A stretch of DNA of 55,922 nucleotides from an uncultured Clostridium sp. (GTDB taxonomy: Bacteria > Bacillota > Clostridia > Lachnospirales > Lachnospiraceae). Location of the stretch: NCBI GenBank assembly GCA_900547035.1, contig URFM01000020.1, positions 1-55,922 on the forward strand. The letters run 5' to 3'. Positions within the stretch are counted from its first letter, which is position 1. Each line of letters begins with the position of its first letter. Below, piece after piece: positions 42,159 through 51,892 of this stretch. The position numbers and the translations under genes were made by a program. The notes below the pieces were generated by a model, which did not search any database, had not been told where the DNA came from, and saw only the letters and a program-made list of their open reading frames with translations.

Positions 42159-42223
42159 ATAGGAAGGTTGATGAATATTTAACAATAGCCATCCAATTAA
42201 TAACAAACTAGGAGGAATCAATC

Positions 42224-43267
42224 ATGGCAGTAAAAGTAGCGATTAACGGTTTTGGACGTATTGGACGTCTGGCATTCCGTCAGATGTTCGGAGCTGAGGG
42301 CTACGAGGTTGTTGCGATCAACGATCTGACCGATCCCAAGATGCTGGCTCATCTGTTAAAGTATGATACCGCTCAGGGCGGATATGCCGGACACATCGGC
42401 GAGAACAAGCACACCGTAGAGGCTGGCGAGGACTGCATTATCGTAGACGGCAAGAAGATTACTATCTACAAGGAGCCCAAGGCTGCTGACCTTCCCTGGG
42501 GAGAGATCGGCGTAGACGTAGTTCTGGAGTGTACCGGATTCTACTGCTCCAAGGAGAAATCTCAGGCTCACATCGATGCCGGCGCTAAGAAGGTTGTTAT
42601 TTCTGCTCCTGCCGGAAACGATCTGAAGACCATTGTATACAGCGTAAACGAGAAGACCCTGACCGCTGAGGACAAGATCATCTCCGCAGCTTCCTGCACC
42701 ACCAACTGCCTGGCTCCTATGGCAAAGGCTCTGAACGACTACGCTCCCATCCAGAGCGGAATCATGAGCACTATCCATGCATATACCGGCGACCAGATGA
42801 TTCTGGACGGACCCCACAGAAAGGGCGATTTAAGAAGAGCAAGAGCTGGCGCTGCCAACATTGTTCCCAACTCCACCGGAGCTGCCAAGGCGATCGGCCT
42901 GGTTATCCCCGAGCTGAACGGCAAGCTGATCGGCTCCGCACAGCGTGTACCGGTTCCCACCGGCTCCACCACCATCTTAACTGCTGTTGTTAAGAAAGAG
43001 GGCGTTGACAAGGACAGCTTAAAGGCTGGAATCAACGAGGCTATGAAGGCCGCTGCTTCCGAGTCCTTCGGATACAACGAGGATCCCATCGTATCCTCCG
43101 ATGTAATCGGCATGAGATACGGCTCCCTGTTCGATGCAACCCAGACCATGGTTTCCCATATCGACGGAGATCTGTACGAGGTTCAGGTTGTTTCCTGGTA
43201 CGACAATGAGAATTCCTACACCAGCCAGATGGTTCGCACCATTAAGTACTTCGCTGAGCTGGGCTAA
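42224..43267 (+). CDS. gapA: Glyceraldehyde-3-phosphate dehydrogenase
   Basis: A 347-residue NAD-dependent glycolytic enzyme converting glyceraldehyde-3-phosphate to 1,3-bisphosphoglycerate. The Rossmann start is [15 protein letters not shown], the catalytic cysteine is C158 in [12 protein letters not shown], and the C-terminal [12 protein letters not shown] is typical. Codon bias is strong (CTG, AAG, ATC, GGC preferred), as expected of a highly expressed gene. AGGAGGAA precedes the ATG. First gene of gapA-pgk-tpiA-gpmI. Confidence 0.98.
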   Translation: MAVKVAINGFGRIGRLAFRQMFGAEGYEVVAINDLTDPKMLAHLLKYDTAQGGYAGHIGENKHTVEAGEDCIIVDGKKITIYKEPKAADLPWGEIGVDVVLECTGFYCSKEKSQAHIDAGAKKVVISAPAGNDLKTIVYSVNEKTLTAEDKIISAASCTTNCLAPMAKALNDYAPIQSGIMSTIHAYTGDQMILDGPHRKGDLRRARAGAANIVPNSTGAAKAIGLVIPELNGKLIGSAQRVPVPTGSTTILTAVVKKEGVDKDSLKAGINEAMKAAASESFGYNEDPIVSSDVIGMRYGSLFDATQTMVSHIDGDLYEVQVVSWYDNENSYTSQMVRTIKYFAELG

Positions 43268-43303
43268 TTGAGACAAACTGACGAATTGATGTAAGATCCA
43301 TGG

Positions 43304-43338
43304 CGGGTCCGGTCGTTTGGACCGGGCCCGTTAATTTT
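43304..43338 (+). terminator. GC-rich hairpin between gapA and pgk
   Basis: CGGGTCCGGTC pairs with GACCGGGCCCG (11 bp with one G-T pair) around a 5-base loop, then TTAATTTT. It can act as a partial terminator or a stabilising 3' end that lets gapA be expressed above the distal genes. Confidence 0.75.
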
Positions 43339-43380
43339 GCGACAGCAAACACTGCCATTGTAAAAAGGAGATAAGCGACT

Positions 43381-44598
43381 ATGTTAAACAAAAAGACAGT
43401 TGACGATTTGAAGGATTTAAAGGGCCAGAAGGTACTGGTTCGCTGCGATTTCAACGTACCTTTAAAGGACGGTGTGATTCAGAACTACAACCGGATTGAC
43501 GGCGCAATTCCCACGATCAAGAAGCTGCTGGATCAGGGCGCAAAGGTGATCCTGTGCTCTCATCTTGGAAAACCCAAGGGGCAGCCTCTTCCGGAAATGA
43601 GCTTGGCTCCAGTAGCTCCCGCCCTGAGCGAGAGACTGGGCGTAGAGGTGAAGTTTGTGGATGATCCTCAGGTAACCGGACCAGAGACCCAGAAGGTTGC
43701 GGCTGAGTTAAAGGACGGCGAGGTTCTTCTGCTCCAGAACACCCGTTATCGCGTGGAGGAAACCAAGTTTAAAGACGGCGACGAGGCTACTGAGAAATAC
43801 TCCAAGGAGCTGGCTGACCTGTGCGACGACGGAATCTTCGTTGACGACGCATTTGGAACCGCCCACAGAGCCCACTGCTCCAACGTAGGCGTTACCAGAT
43901 TCACGAAGGTAAATGTTGTTGGATACCTGATGCAGAAGGAGATCAAGTTCCTGGGCCAGGCTGTAGAGAACCCGGTTCGTCCTTTCGTAGCCATCCTGGG
44001 CGGCGCTAAGGTTTCCGATAAGATCAACGTAATCAACAACCTGCTGGATAAGGTAGACACCCTGATCATCGGCGGCGGCATGGCTTACACCTTTGCCAAG
44101 GCACAGGGCCAGGAAATCGGCAACTCCATGTGCGAGGAGGACAAGCTGGACTACGCGCTGGATATGATCAAGAAGGCTCAGGAGAAGGGCGTGAAGCTGC
44201 TGCTTCCCGTAGACCATGTGGAGGGCAAGGAGTTCTCTAACGACACCGAGCACAAGGTAGTGGAGACCATCGATGCCGGCTGGGCCGGATATGACATTGG
44301 ACCGAAAACCATTGCCCTGTACAAGGAAGCCCTTCAGGGTGCCAAGACCGTTGTTTGGAATGGACCTATGGGCGTATTCGAGTTCTCCAACTTCGCGGAG
44401 GGAACTCTTGAGGTATGCCGCGCCGTAGCTGCCCTGGAGGATGCTACCACGGTAATCGGCGGCGGAGATTCCGTAAACGCAGTAAAGAGACTGGGCTTTG
44501 CAGACAAGATGACTCACATTTCCACCGGAGGCGGCGCTTCCCTGGAATTTTTGGAAGGCAAGGAGCTGCCCGGCGTAGCTGCTGCGGATAATGCTTAA
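43381..44598 (+). CDS. pgk: Phosphoglycerate kinase
   Basis: The 405-residue glycolytic kinase makes ATP from 1,3-bisphosphoglycerate. Recognisable motifs are [32 protein letters not shown] and the C-terminal nucleotide-binding [19 protein letters not shown] lies upstream of the ATG. Flanked by hairpins on both sides within the operon. Confidence 0.98.
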   Translation: MLNKKTVDDLKDLKGQKVLVRCDFNVPLKDGVIQNYNRIDGAIPTIKKLLDQGAKVILCSHLGKPKGQPLPEMSLAPVAPALSERLGVEVKFVDDPQVTGPETQKVAAELKDGEVLLLQNTRYRVEETKFKDGDEATEKYSKELADLCDDGIFVDDAFGTAHRAHCSNVGVTRFTKVNVVGYLMQKEIKFLGQAVENPVRPFVAILGGAKVSDKINVINNLLDKVDTLIIGGGMAYTFAKAQGQEIGNSMCEEDKLDYALDMIKKAQEKGVKLLLPVDHVEGKEFSNDTEHKVVETIDAGWAGYDIGPKTIALYKEALQGAKTVVWNGPMGVFEFSNFAEGTLEVCRAVAALEDATTVIGGGDSVNAVKRLGFADKMTHISTGGGASLEFLEGKELPGVAAADNA

Positions 44599-44627
44599 TC
44601 CTGAACTGTTATCTGTTTTTCTGGCGG

Positions 44628-44651
44628 GGCTCTCCTGACATCAGGAGGGCC
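44628..44651 (+). promoter_or_regulatory. Intercistronic hairpin between pgk and tpiA
   Basis: GGCTCTCCTGA pairs with TCAGGAGGGCC (11 bp, one G-T pair) with almost no loop. No T-run follows, so processing or stability control is more likely than termination. Confidence 0.6.
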
Positions 44652-44680
44652 TTACAAAATTAAAGTGAAGGAGAATTTTC

Positions 44681-45436
44681 ATGATGGCAAGAAAGAAAAT
44701 TATTGCAGGAAACTGGAAAATGAATATGACCCCCACCGAGGCGGTTGCCCTGGTGAATCAGTTAAAGCCCCTGGTGGTAAATGACGAGGTAGACGTAGTG
44801 TTCTGCGTACCGGCCATCGACATTATTCCCGCGATGGAAGCGGCGAAGGGTACCAATATTCAGATCGGCGCTGAGAATATGTATTTTGAGGAGAAGGGCG
44901 CTTACACCGGAGAGATTTCTCCCAACATGCTGGTAGACGCCGGCGTAAAATATGTTATCATCGGACATTCTGAGCGCCGTGAGTATTTTGCGGAGACCGA
45001 CGAGACGGTGAATAAGAAAGTGCTGAAGGCCTTCGAACACGGAATCACCCCCATTATCTGCTGCGGCGAGTCCCTGACCCAGAGAGAGCAGGGCATCACC
45101 ATCGACTGGATCCGCCAGCAGGTGAAGATCGCGTTCCTGAACGTAACTGCTGACCAGGCTAAGACCGCTGTGATCGCTTACGAGCCCATCTGGGCTATCG
45201 GCACCGGCAAGGTGGCAACCACAGAGCAGGCCCAGGAGGTTTGCGCAGCCATCCGTGCCTGCATCGGTGAGATTTACGACGAGGCCACTGCCGAAGCCAT
45301 CCGTATCCAGTACGGCGGTTCCGTATCCGCTGCTTCCGCTCCGGAGCTGTTCGCCCAGCCGGATATCGACGGCGGCCTGGTAGGCGGCGCTTCCTTGAAG
45401 CCGGATTTTGGAGCGATTGTCAACTACAACAAGTAA
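44681..45436 (+). CDS. tpiA: Triosephosphate isomerase
   Basis: The 251-residue TIM barrel interconverts DHAP and glyceraldehyde-3-phosphate. Substrate-binding lysine is in AGNWKMN, the catalytic histidine in IGHSERRE and the catalytic glutamate in [19 protein letters not shown] binds phosphate. AAGGAG lies 7 bases before ATG 44681; a second ATG follows at once. The gpmI gene starts 15 bp downstream. Confidence 0.98.
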   Translation: MMARKKIIAGNWKMNMTPTEAVALVNQLKPLVVNDEVDVVFCVPAIDIIPAMEAAKGTNIQIGAENMYFEEKGAYTGEISPNMLVDAGVKYVIIGHSERREYFAETDETVNKKVLKAFEHGITPIICCGESLTQREQGITIDWIRQQVKIAFLNVTADQAKTAVIAYEPIWAIGTGKVATTEQAQEVCAAIRACIGEIYDEATAEAIRIQYGGSVSAASAPELFAQPDIDGGLVGGASLKPDFGAIVNYNK

Positions 45437-45451
45437 AGGAGCAATGAAGTT

Positions 45452-46996
45452 ATGAGCAAGAGACCGACCGTTTTAATGATTCTGGACGGTTATGGACTGA
45501 ATAAAAACTGCGAGCACAATGCGGTCTGCGAGGGCAAGACCCCCATCATGGATCAGCTTATGAGTCAGTGCCCCTTTGTAGAAGGACAGGCCAGCGGCAT
45601 GTTTGTGGGACTTCCTGACGGGCAGATGGGAAACTCCGAGGTGGGCCATATGAATATGGGCGCAGGCCGGGTGGTTTACCAGGAGCTGACCAGAATTACT
45701 AAGTCCATCCAGGACGGGGACTTTTTCCGGATTCCCGAGTTTCTGACTGCTGTGGAAAACTGCAAAAAGCATGATTCCGCTCTGCACCTGTTCGGACTGG
45801 TGTCCGACGGCGGTGTTCACAGCCATCTGACCCACATCTTCGGACTGCTGGAGCTGGCCAAGAGAAACGGACTGGAAAAGGTATACGTTCACTGCTTCCT
45901 GGACGGCCGTGACACCCCGCCGGAGTCCGGAAAGGGATATGTGGAGCAGCTGGAAGCGAAGATGGAAGAGATTGGCGTAGGTGAGGTGGCTTCCGTTATG
46001 GGCCGCTACTATGCCATGGACCGGGATAAGCGCTGGGACCGCGTGGAACAGGCTTACAAAGCCCTCACCAGGGGCGAGGGCAAGGAGGCGGAGAGCGCCA
46101 CAGCCGGCATTCAGGCCTCCTACGACGACGGCAAGGCCGATGAATTTGTGATTCCCTTTGTGGTGAAGAAGGATGGAAAACCTGTGGCGGTGATTTCCGA
46201 CCATGATTCCGTGATTTTCTTCAACTTCCGTCCGGATCGTGCCAGAGAAATTACCCATGCTTTCCTGGATGATACCTTCGATGGATTTGCCAGAGAGAAG
46301 AAGCTGGATCTGGTTTACGTGTGCTTTACGGATTACGATGAGACCATTGAGCACAAGCTGGTGGCCTTTAAGAAGGAGACCATTACCAATACGTTCGGCG
46401 AATATCTGGCGGCTCACGGCAAGAAGCAGCTGCGTCTGGCCGAGACGGAGAAATACGCCCATGTGACATTTTTCTTCAACGGCGGCGTGGAAGAGCCCAA
46501 CGAAGGCGAGGACCGGATTCTGGTTCCCTCCCCCAAAGAGGTTGCCACCTACGACTTAAAGCCGGAGATGAGCGCTCCCATGGTCTGCGACAAGCTGGTG
46601 GAGGCTATCAAGTCCGGAACATACGATGTGATTATCGTGAATTTCGCCAACCCTGACATGGTGGGACATACAGGCGTGGAGAGCGCTGCCATCAAGGCCA
46701 TCGAGACCGTGGACGCCTGCGTGGGCCGCGCGGTGGATGCCATCAAGGAAGTGGACGGCGTGATGTTCATCTGCGCCGACCACGGAAACGCGGAGCAGCT
46801 GGTGGACTATGAGACCGGAGAGCCTTACACCGCCCACACCACTAATCCTGTTCCCTTCATCCTGGTGAACGCGGAGCCTTCCCAGGGACTGAGAGAAGGC
46901 GGAGCGCTGTGCGACATCGTTCCCACTTTGATTGATTTGATGGGGATGGAGCAGCCGAAGGAGATGACCGGGAAGTCTTTGCTGGTGAGAAAGTAA
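45452..46996 (+). CDS. gpmI: 2,3-bisphosphoglycerate-independent phosphoglycerate mutase
   Basis: The 514-residue dimanganese enzyme interconverts 3- and 2-phosphoglycerate. It shows MILDGYGLN, the nucleophilic serine in MGNSEVGHMNMGAGR, FLDGRDTPP, MGRYYAMDRDKRW, and the late metal motif CADHGNAEQ. It closes the glycolytic operon; enolase is not in the window. Confidence 0.98.
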   Translation: MSKRPTVLMILDGYGLNKNCEHNAVCEGKTPIMDQLMSQCPFVEGQASGMFVGLPDGQMGNSEVGHMNMGAGRVVYQELTRITKSIQDGDFFRIPEFLTAVENCKKHDSALHLFGLVSDGGVHSHLTHIFGLLELAKRNGLEKVYVHCFLDGRDTPPESGKGYVEQLEAKMEEIGVGEVASVMGRYYAMDRDKRWDRVEQAYKALTRGEGKEAESATAGIQASYDDGKADEFVIPFVVKKDGKPVAVISDHDSVIFFNFRPDRAREITHAFLDDTFDGFAREKKLDLVYVCFTDYDETIEHKLVAFKKETITNTFGEYLAAHGKKQLRLAETEKYAHVTFFFNGGVEEPNEGEDRILVPSPKEVATYDLKPEMSAPMVCDKLVEAIKSGTYDVIIVNFANPDMVGHTGVESAAIKAIETVDACVGRAVDAIKEVDGVMFICADHGNAEQLVDYETGEPYTAHTTNPVPFILVNAEPSQGLREGGALCDIVPTLIDLMGMEQPKEMTGKSLLVRK

Positions 46997-47027
46997 AGAA
47001 CAGCTGAACAGATTTCAGAATAGGTAA

Positions 47028-47070
47028 TAAGCCGCAGCAGGAAGTGTATCTTCTGGCTGCGGCTTGCTTT
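47028..47070 (+). terminator. Terminator of the glycolytic operon
   Basis: AAGCCGCAGC pairs with GCTGCGGCTT, with additional inner GGAAG/CTTCT pairing, followed by GCTTTT. Confidence 0.9.
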
Positions 47071-47188
47071 TGTAGTGCCAGCTTGTTCCGGCTGCATATT
47101 TTGCTTTCATTTTTGCTCAAAATAAGGTAGAATAGGCTCAAACACTGTTTGAAGAAGGAATGGAAAAGACAGAGAAAGGACATTGCAA

Positions 47189-48541
47189 ATGGGAATCACC
47201 ATATCATTCACTATGGAACCCAGAAAGACCCTTATGGGTGCTAAGGCATGGGACGGGGAGAAGACGGCTGAGTTTGCAAGAGGGCTGGGAAAGAAGCTGG
47301 GATATCATTGCGATATCATTTCCGGCTATGTGATCTACCAGCTCTGCCCGGAAGGTTTTTTGTGGATGAACTGGAGGGGAAAACAGCTGGTGGGAGACTC
47401 CCAGACGAATATTGTAGGGCCGGGTTTTCATGGAGCGGTGATTCATTTTCTGGAGCTGTTTGCGGCCAGGGGAGATTTGAAGCTGAATGTGAAAGATCCT
47501 ACGGGCTATTATGCGGATCGGAATTTTGAACGAATGACCAGGGAGTTTTTTTATCCCTGGTTTAAAGGACTTTTATCCAGCATTGTGACCAGCCAGCGCA
47601 TCCAGGAGGGAGAACCGGTCTGCTGGCCTTCAGATTACTTTGTGCCGGAGAAACGTCCGGGAATGGTGATGACCCACATCCGTTGTTTTTCTTTGCGCGA
47701 GCTTTCCGGAATTTTGCGTTCTGGCCTTTCTTCCGCCTTTGCCAGGGAGTTTTTTATTTGGAATGAAGAGGAGAAGGACGCCTGGTATTTCCGTAATTGC
47801 GCGCTGGTGCTTTTGAATCAGCAGTGTTACTTTAAGCCATCTTCCAGAAGCCAGGAGGACCGTTTGGTGAATCAGGAGGTGATTCGGCTTCTGGAAAAGG
47901 CCCTGGAGATGGATTCTTCAATCCCCTTCCCCAAGGAGGAGTATCTGGAGGTATGCAGACTGGATGAACATCAGCCGGTGGATCTGTCCGGAGCGGAAGA
48001 GATGATTAAGGAAGGGCGGATCGGCTGCCGCCGGGGACTCCTGTACCGGACCATTGGCTTGATGAGATTTGCGGTTCCAGGAAGCTTTCTTTACGATATG
48101 AGGGCGGGAGGAAATTCAGAGCGGTATTATGATGGAGAAAAGACCGGATGGCATGAATACTATATCTGTGGCGTGAGGACAGAAGGGCAAAAGGCGGTGA
48201 TCCGTCAGGAACCTTTTGGAAAGGAAACAGTAGAACGGACAGAGGAATTTTCAAGAGGTGAAATGCAGATAAAAATTGCCTATTATCGTCCTTCCAGGGG
48301 AGAAGGCTGCGGCGTACCCCGGGTGGACCGGACGGTGCTTGTAGGCGAGCAGGTGGCTTGGGAGCCGTCGAGTCCGCAGCTGAGGAAGGAGCAAAAACGG
48401 CAGGAGGATTGGGTGTACACAATTGCTGCGCAGATCGCCTATCGGGATCAGCTGACTATTGTAAGTATCAGTTTCGGAGGGAAAAAAGATGAGAATTGGG
48501 CGCGGGAACTGATTTTAAAGGTGGAGCCTGTACAGCAGTGA
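47189..48541 (+). CDS. Protein of unknown function
   Basis: I do not recognise this 450-residue protein. It has no signal peptide or transmembrane segment and looks soluble, with a mixed alpha/beta composition. It contains many aromatic residues and notable stretches such as YVIYQLCPEGFLWMNWRGKQLVGDSQTNIVGP split across the first 80 residues, and a 24-residue ERxEEF/ARELILKVEP end. I start at ATG 47189 with AAAGGA 8 bases upstream; TTG 47183 is an alternative. It stands between the glycolytic terminator and degV (20-bp gap), so it may be co-transcribed with degV and the kinase. Confidence 0.6.
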   Translation: MGITISFTMEPRKTLMGAKAWDGEKTAEFARGLGKKLGYHCDIISGYVIYQLCPEGFLWMNWRGKQLVGDSQTNIVGPGFHGAVIHFLELFAARGDLKLNVKDPTGYYADRNFERMTREFFYPWFKGLLSSIVTSQRIQEGEPVCWPSDYFVPEKRPGMVMTHIRCFSLRELSGILRSGLSSAFAREFFIWNEEEKDAWYFRNCALVLLNQQCYFKPSSRSQEDRLVNQEVIRLLEKALEMDSSIPFPKEEYLEVCRLDEHQPVDLSGAEEMIKEGRIGCRRGLLYRTIGLMRFAVPGSFLYDMRAGGNSERYYDGEKTGWHEYYICGVRTEGQKAVIRQEPFGKETVERTEEFSRGEMQIKIAYYRPSRGEGCGVPRVDRTVLVGEQVAWEPSSPQLRKEQKRQEDWVYTIAAQIAYRDQLTIVSISFGGKKDENWARELILKVEPVQQ

Positions 48542-48561
48542 AAAGGAGTAAGGAGAAGTTG

Positions 48562-49431
48562 ATGAAAACAGCGATTGTTACAGACAGCAACAGCGGGATT
48601 ACGCAGAAACAGGGAGAGGAGCTGGGCATTTTTGTGCTTCCTATGCCCTTTATGATTGACGGACAGACCTATTTCGAGGATATTGATTTGACTCATGAAG
48701 AGTTTTACAGCCGTCTGGAAAAGGGGGCGGATATTTCTACTTCCCAGCCGTCTCCTGCGGATGTGACCGAGCTTTGGGACCGGATTTTAAAGGAGTACGA
48801 CGAGATTGTTCATATTCCCATGTCCAGCGGTCTCAGCAGTTCCTGCCAGACGGCCCGTCTTCTGGCGGAGGATTATGAGGACAAAGTTTACGTAGTGGAC
48901 AACCACCGGATTTCAGTGACCCAGCGGCAGGCGGCAGTGGACGCCAGAGATTTGGCGGCGAAAGGCTGGAGCGGAAATCAGATAAAAACCATTCTGGAGG
49001 AGGCCGCCCGGGATTCCATGATTTATATTACGGTGGATACCCTGAAATACCTGAAGAAAGGCGGGCGTATCACCACGGCGGCTGCGGCCCTTGGTACAAT
49101 TCTCAGAATTAAGCCTATTTTAGCTATAGATGGGGGAAAACTGGATGCATTTTCTAAAGCAAGGACTATGAATCAGGCCAGATCGACCATGTTGAAGGCG
49201 TTGGAGCGAGATTTGGCAGAGCGCATGGAAGATGCGGGAGCAGAAAAAACTTATCTGGAAATTGCGCATACCAGCAACGAAGAGATGGCGAGAGAGTTTG
49301 AAGAGCAGATCCGTGAAATTTATCCTCGGGCGGAAATTTACACGGACCGTCTGTCGCTGAGCATCGCCTGTCATATCGGACCGGGCTCTTTGGCCTGCGC
49401 CTGCACAAAGAAGCTTAAGGAGTTAGAGTAA
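48562..49431 (+). CDS. DegV family fatty-acid-binding protein
   Basis: A 289-residue two-domain DegV protein. The N-terminal IVTDSNSGIT and ISTSQPSPAD loops, MSSGLSSSCQTA and the C-terminal HIGPGSLAC bind a single fatty acid; such proteins (FakB type) present fatty acids to the kinase FakA. ATG 48562 is preceded by AAGGAGAAG. An in-frame ATG at 48496 lies inside the previous gene. The kinase gene starts directly after its stop codon. Confidence 0.9.
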   Translation: MKTAIVTDSNSGITQKQGEELGIFVLPMPFMIDGQTYFEDIDLTHEEFYSRLEKGADISTSQPSPADVTELWDRILKEYDEIVHIPMSSGLSSSCQTARLLAEDYEDKVYVVDNHRISVTQRQAAVDARDLAAKGWSGNQIKTILEEAARDSMIYITVDTLKYLKKGGRITTAAAALGTILRIKPILAIDGGKLDAFSKARTMNQARSTMLKALERDLAERMEDAGAEKTYLEIAHTSNEEMAREFEEQIREIYPRAEIYTDRLSLSIACHIGPGSLACACTKKLKELE

Positions 49432-50901
49432 GTGAAAGGGTTTAGATGGATGGAGCGGCTGAGCTCCTATGGATTCAGCATGAAGGTCGTTTTGATTGTG
49501 CTGATGCTTGTCTTTGGAGCAGTGCCTCTGCTGATTCAAAGCCAGGTTTTTCTGGGTTCCTTTCGGCAGACTCAGCTGGACTCCAGGAGTATTGAACTTC
49601 AAAGCCAGTGTCAGATTCTTAGCAATAAGATGACCCGTGCAGGGTATATGGAGGCGGAGTTTGAGGGAGCCGTTACGATTGACACGGAGATGCAGGCGAT
49701 TGCGGATACGTATAATGGGCGGATTGTTTTGGTTAATCAGAATTATCGGGTGATTAAAGATACCTTTAATCTTTCTGTGGGGAGATTTTACCTGTCGGAA
49801 GAGGTGATCCGATGCTTCAGGGGAGAGAACAGCAGTAACTACAACCGGCGCCAGCAGTATTTTTCCCAGACAATCCCTGTTTATAACCGAAATAATGAAA
49901 ATGTCATCGATGGCGTGATGGTAATTACTGCATCAGCGGAAAACATTATGAGCCTGATGGACGAGGTGCAGGGAAAGGCGGAATTCTTTCTTATGGTGGC
50001 TGTGGTAGTGCTGGCAGTGGCGGCTCTGGGCGCAGCAACCGTATTTATGGGACCTGTGCGCCGGCTGCAGCGTTCTCTGAATCAGGTAGCCCAGGGGGAC
50101 CTGGAGGCAGATATTATGGAAGACAGCTTCAGGGAAACCAGACAGCTGTCTGCGGCGGTAAATAAATCACTAAGCAAGCTGCGGGCAGTGGACCAGTCCC
50201 GCCAGGAATTCGTTTCCAATGTGTCCCACGAATTAAAGACCCCCATTACTTCCATCCGGGTCCTGGCAGATTCTCTTATGGGGATGGAGGATGCCCCGGT
50301 GGAGCTGTACCGGGAGTTTATGTCCGATATTTCTGATGAAATTGACCGGGAGACCAAGATAATCGACGATCTTTTAACGTTGGTTAAGATGGACAAGTCT
50401 GCGGCGAACCAGATGAATATTTCTCAGGTTAACATCAACGCTCAGCTGGAGATGATTTTAAAGAGACTCAGGCCGATTGCCAAGAAGGGCAATGTGGAGT
50501 TGATTCTGGAGAGCATGCGGGAAGTGACGGCCGATGTGGATGAAATGAAAATGTCACTGGCTATCACGAATCTGGTGGAAAATGCGATTAAGTACAATGT
50601 GGATTCCGGCTGGGTCCGGGTGACGTTGGATGCAGATCATAAATATTTTTATTTGAAAGTGATGGATTCCGGTATTGGCATACCAGAGGAAGATGTGGAT
50701 CACATTTTCGACCGATTCTTCCGGGTAGACAAGGCGCGGTCCAGGGAAGTTGGGGGAACAGGACTGGGATTGGCTATTACGAAGAGTATTGTCCAGATGC
50801 ATGGAGGCATTATCGATGTTGAGAGCGTTCTGGGAGAGGGGACTACCTTCGCTATGCGTATTCCGCTGAATTATATTCCAAGACAGGAGGCGAGAGCGTG
50901 A
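49432..50901 (+). CDS. Sensor histidine kinase (HAMP-HisKA-HATPase)
   Basis: A 489-residue membrane kinase: transmembrane helix at about 17-38, an extracytoplasmic sensor of about 145 residues, a second helix at about 184-206, HAMP, HisKA with phospho-acceptor H266 (VSHELKTPITSIR), and an ATPase domain (NLVENAIKYN, DSGIGIPEEDVDHIFDRFF, GGTGLGLAI). Architecture resembles WalK/PhoR-type kinases. The GTG start is directly after the degV stop with AGGAG 9 bases upstream. No response regulator is adjacent. Its stop overlaps the following lipoprotein start. Confidence 0.93.
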   Translation: MKGFRWMERLSSYGFSMKVVLIVLMLVFGAVPLLIQSQVFLGSFRQTQLDSRSIELQSQCQILSNKMTRAGYMEAEFEGAVTIDTEMQAIADTYNGRIVLVNQNYRVIKDTFNLSVGRFYLSEEVIRCFRGENSSNYNRRQQYFSQTIPVYNRNNENVIDGVMVITASAENIMSLMDEVQGKAEFFLMVAVVVLAVAALGAATVFMGPVRRLQRSLNQVAQGDLEADIMEDSFRETRQLSAAVNKSLSKLRAVDQSRQEFVSNVSHELKTPITSIRVLADSLMGMEDAPVELYREFMSDISDEIDRETKIIDDLLTLVKMDKSAANQMNISQVNINAQLEMILKRLRPIAKKGNVELILESMREVTADVDEMKMSLAITNLVENAIKYNVDSGWVRVTLDADHKYFYLKVMDSGIGIPEEDVDHIFDRFFRVDKARSREVGGTGLGLAITKSIVQMHGGIIDVESVLGEGTTFAMRIPLNYIPRQEARA

Positions 50902-51872
50902 TGGACAGAGAAAAGTCAGGACTTCGCTTCCCGCTATTGAAATGGTTGGCGCTGGGGACTCTTTTGATTCTTTTTGCCGCAGCGGCGGCTGGCTGCAGCC
51001 GGTCTCAGGAAGAGCAGCCGAAACTGGAGGCGGGAGAGTACTGGATTTACTATTTAAATTCTTCTTCCACCAGACTGGTCCCATATGCTTACCGCCCCCA
51101 GGCCACAGACCCGGAAGAATTGATTGCGGAACTGATGGATCAGATCCGGACGGTTCCTGCGGATCTGGACTGTCAGCCGCCTTTATCAGAGCGGGTGGTT
51201 TACCAGAACTGCCGTTGGGAGGATCAGGTTCTGTATTTGTATTTTGACGCAAACTATACTTCCATGAAAGCGGATCAGGAGATTTTGTGCCGGGCGGCCC
51301 TGACCTTGATGCTGACGCAGGTGAACGGAGTGGAGTATATTAACATTTATTGCGGAGACCAGCCTTTGATGGACCGGAATCAGAATCCGGTGGGAATGCT
51401 GGCGGCCAGTGATTTTATTATGGGTACCAGTAATGTGAATTCCTACGAAAAGGTGGAGATGACTCTGTACTTTGCCGATGAAAGCGGAAGCAGTCTTATG
51501 CCGGAGCGGAGGGAGGTAATCCACGATATGAATACCTCTTCCATGGAACAGTTGATTGTGGAGCAGCTGATCGCCGGTCCGGAGCAGGAGGGTCTTCGCC
51601 CTGTCCTTCCGGAGGGGCTGAAGGTTCTGAACCTCAGTGTAAACGACAGCGTATGTTACATTAATTTCGATGCTACCTTCCTGGAAGGTGTAACAGATGT
51701 CAGCGAGTATCTGCCAATTTATGCCATTGTTAATTCGCTGACGGAGCTGACAACGGTAACCAGGGTGAGAATTCTGGTAAACGGTTCCCAAGATGTGATG
51801 TTTCGGGATGTAGTGTCACTCAATACAGCTTTTGAGCGTAACGAGCAGTATATGGAGGAAGAACAGCCTTAA
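50901..51872 (+). CDS. GerMN-domain lipoprotein
   Basis: A 323-residue lipoprotein with a hydrophobic leader and lipobox (AAAAAGCS, lipidated Cys about 32), followed by two GerMN (sporulation/spore germination) domains: the first around EEQPKLEAGEYWIYYLNSS to ISYFG-like repeats, the second from NVNSYEKVEMTLYFADESG onward. GerMN modules occur in spore and cell-envelope proteins. ATG 50901 overlaps the kinase stop (TGATG); GTG 50898 gives one more residue and equally good RBS spacing from AGGAGG. Confidence 0.85.
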   Translation: MDREKSGLRFPLLKWLALGTLLILFAAAAAGCSRSQEEQPKLEAGEYWIYYLNSSSTRLVPYAYRPQATDPEELIAELMDQIRTVPADLDCQPPLSERVVYQNCRWEDQVLYLYFDANYTSMKADQEILCRAALTLMLTQVNGVEYINIYCGDQPLMDRNQNPVGMLAASDFIMGTSNVNSYEKVEMTLYFADESGSSLMPERREVIHDMNTSSMEQLIVEQLIAGPEQEGLRPVLPEGLKVLNLSVNDSVCYINFDATFLEGVTDVSEYLPIYAIVNSLTELTTVTRVRILVNGSQDVMFRDVVSLNTAFERNEQYMEEEQP

Positions 51873-51892
51873 TTTTTGCGAAAGGAGAATAT

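Larger units (their letters stand above)
41756..42223. other. Gene-free region between the surface protein and gapA
   Basis: It contains the surface-gene terminator, then about 280 bp of A-rich sequence without a credible ORF, a cre-like motif and the gapA promoter. No regulator gene such as cggR is present. Confidence 0.6.
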
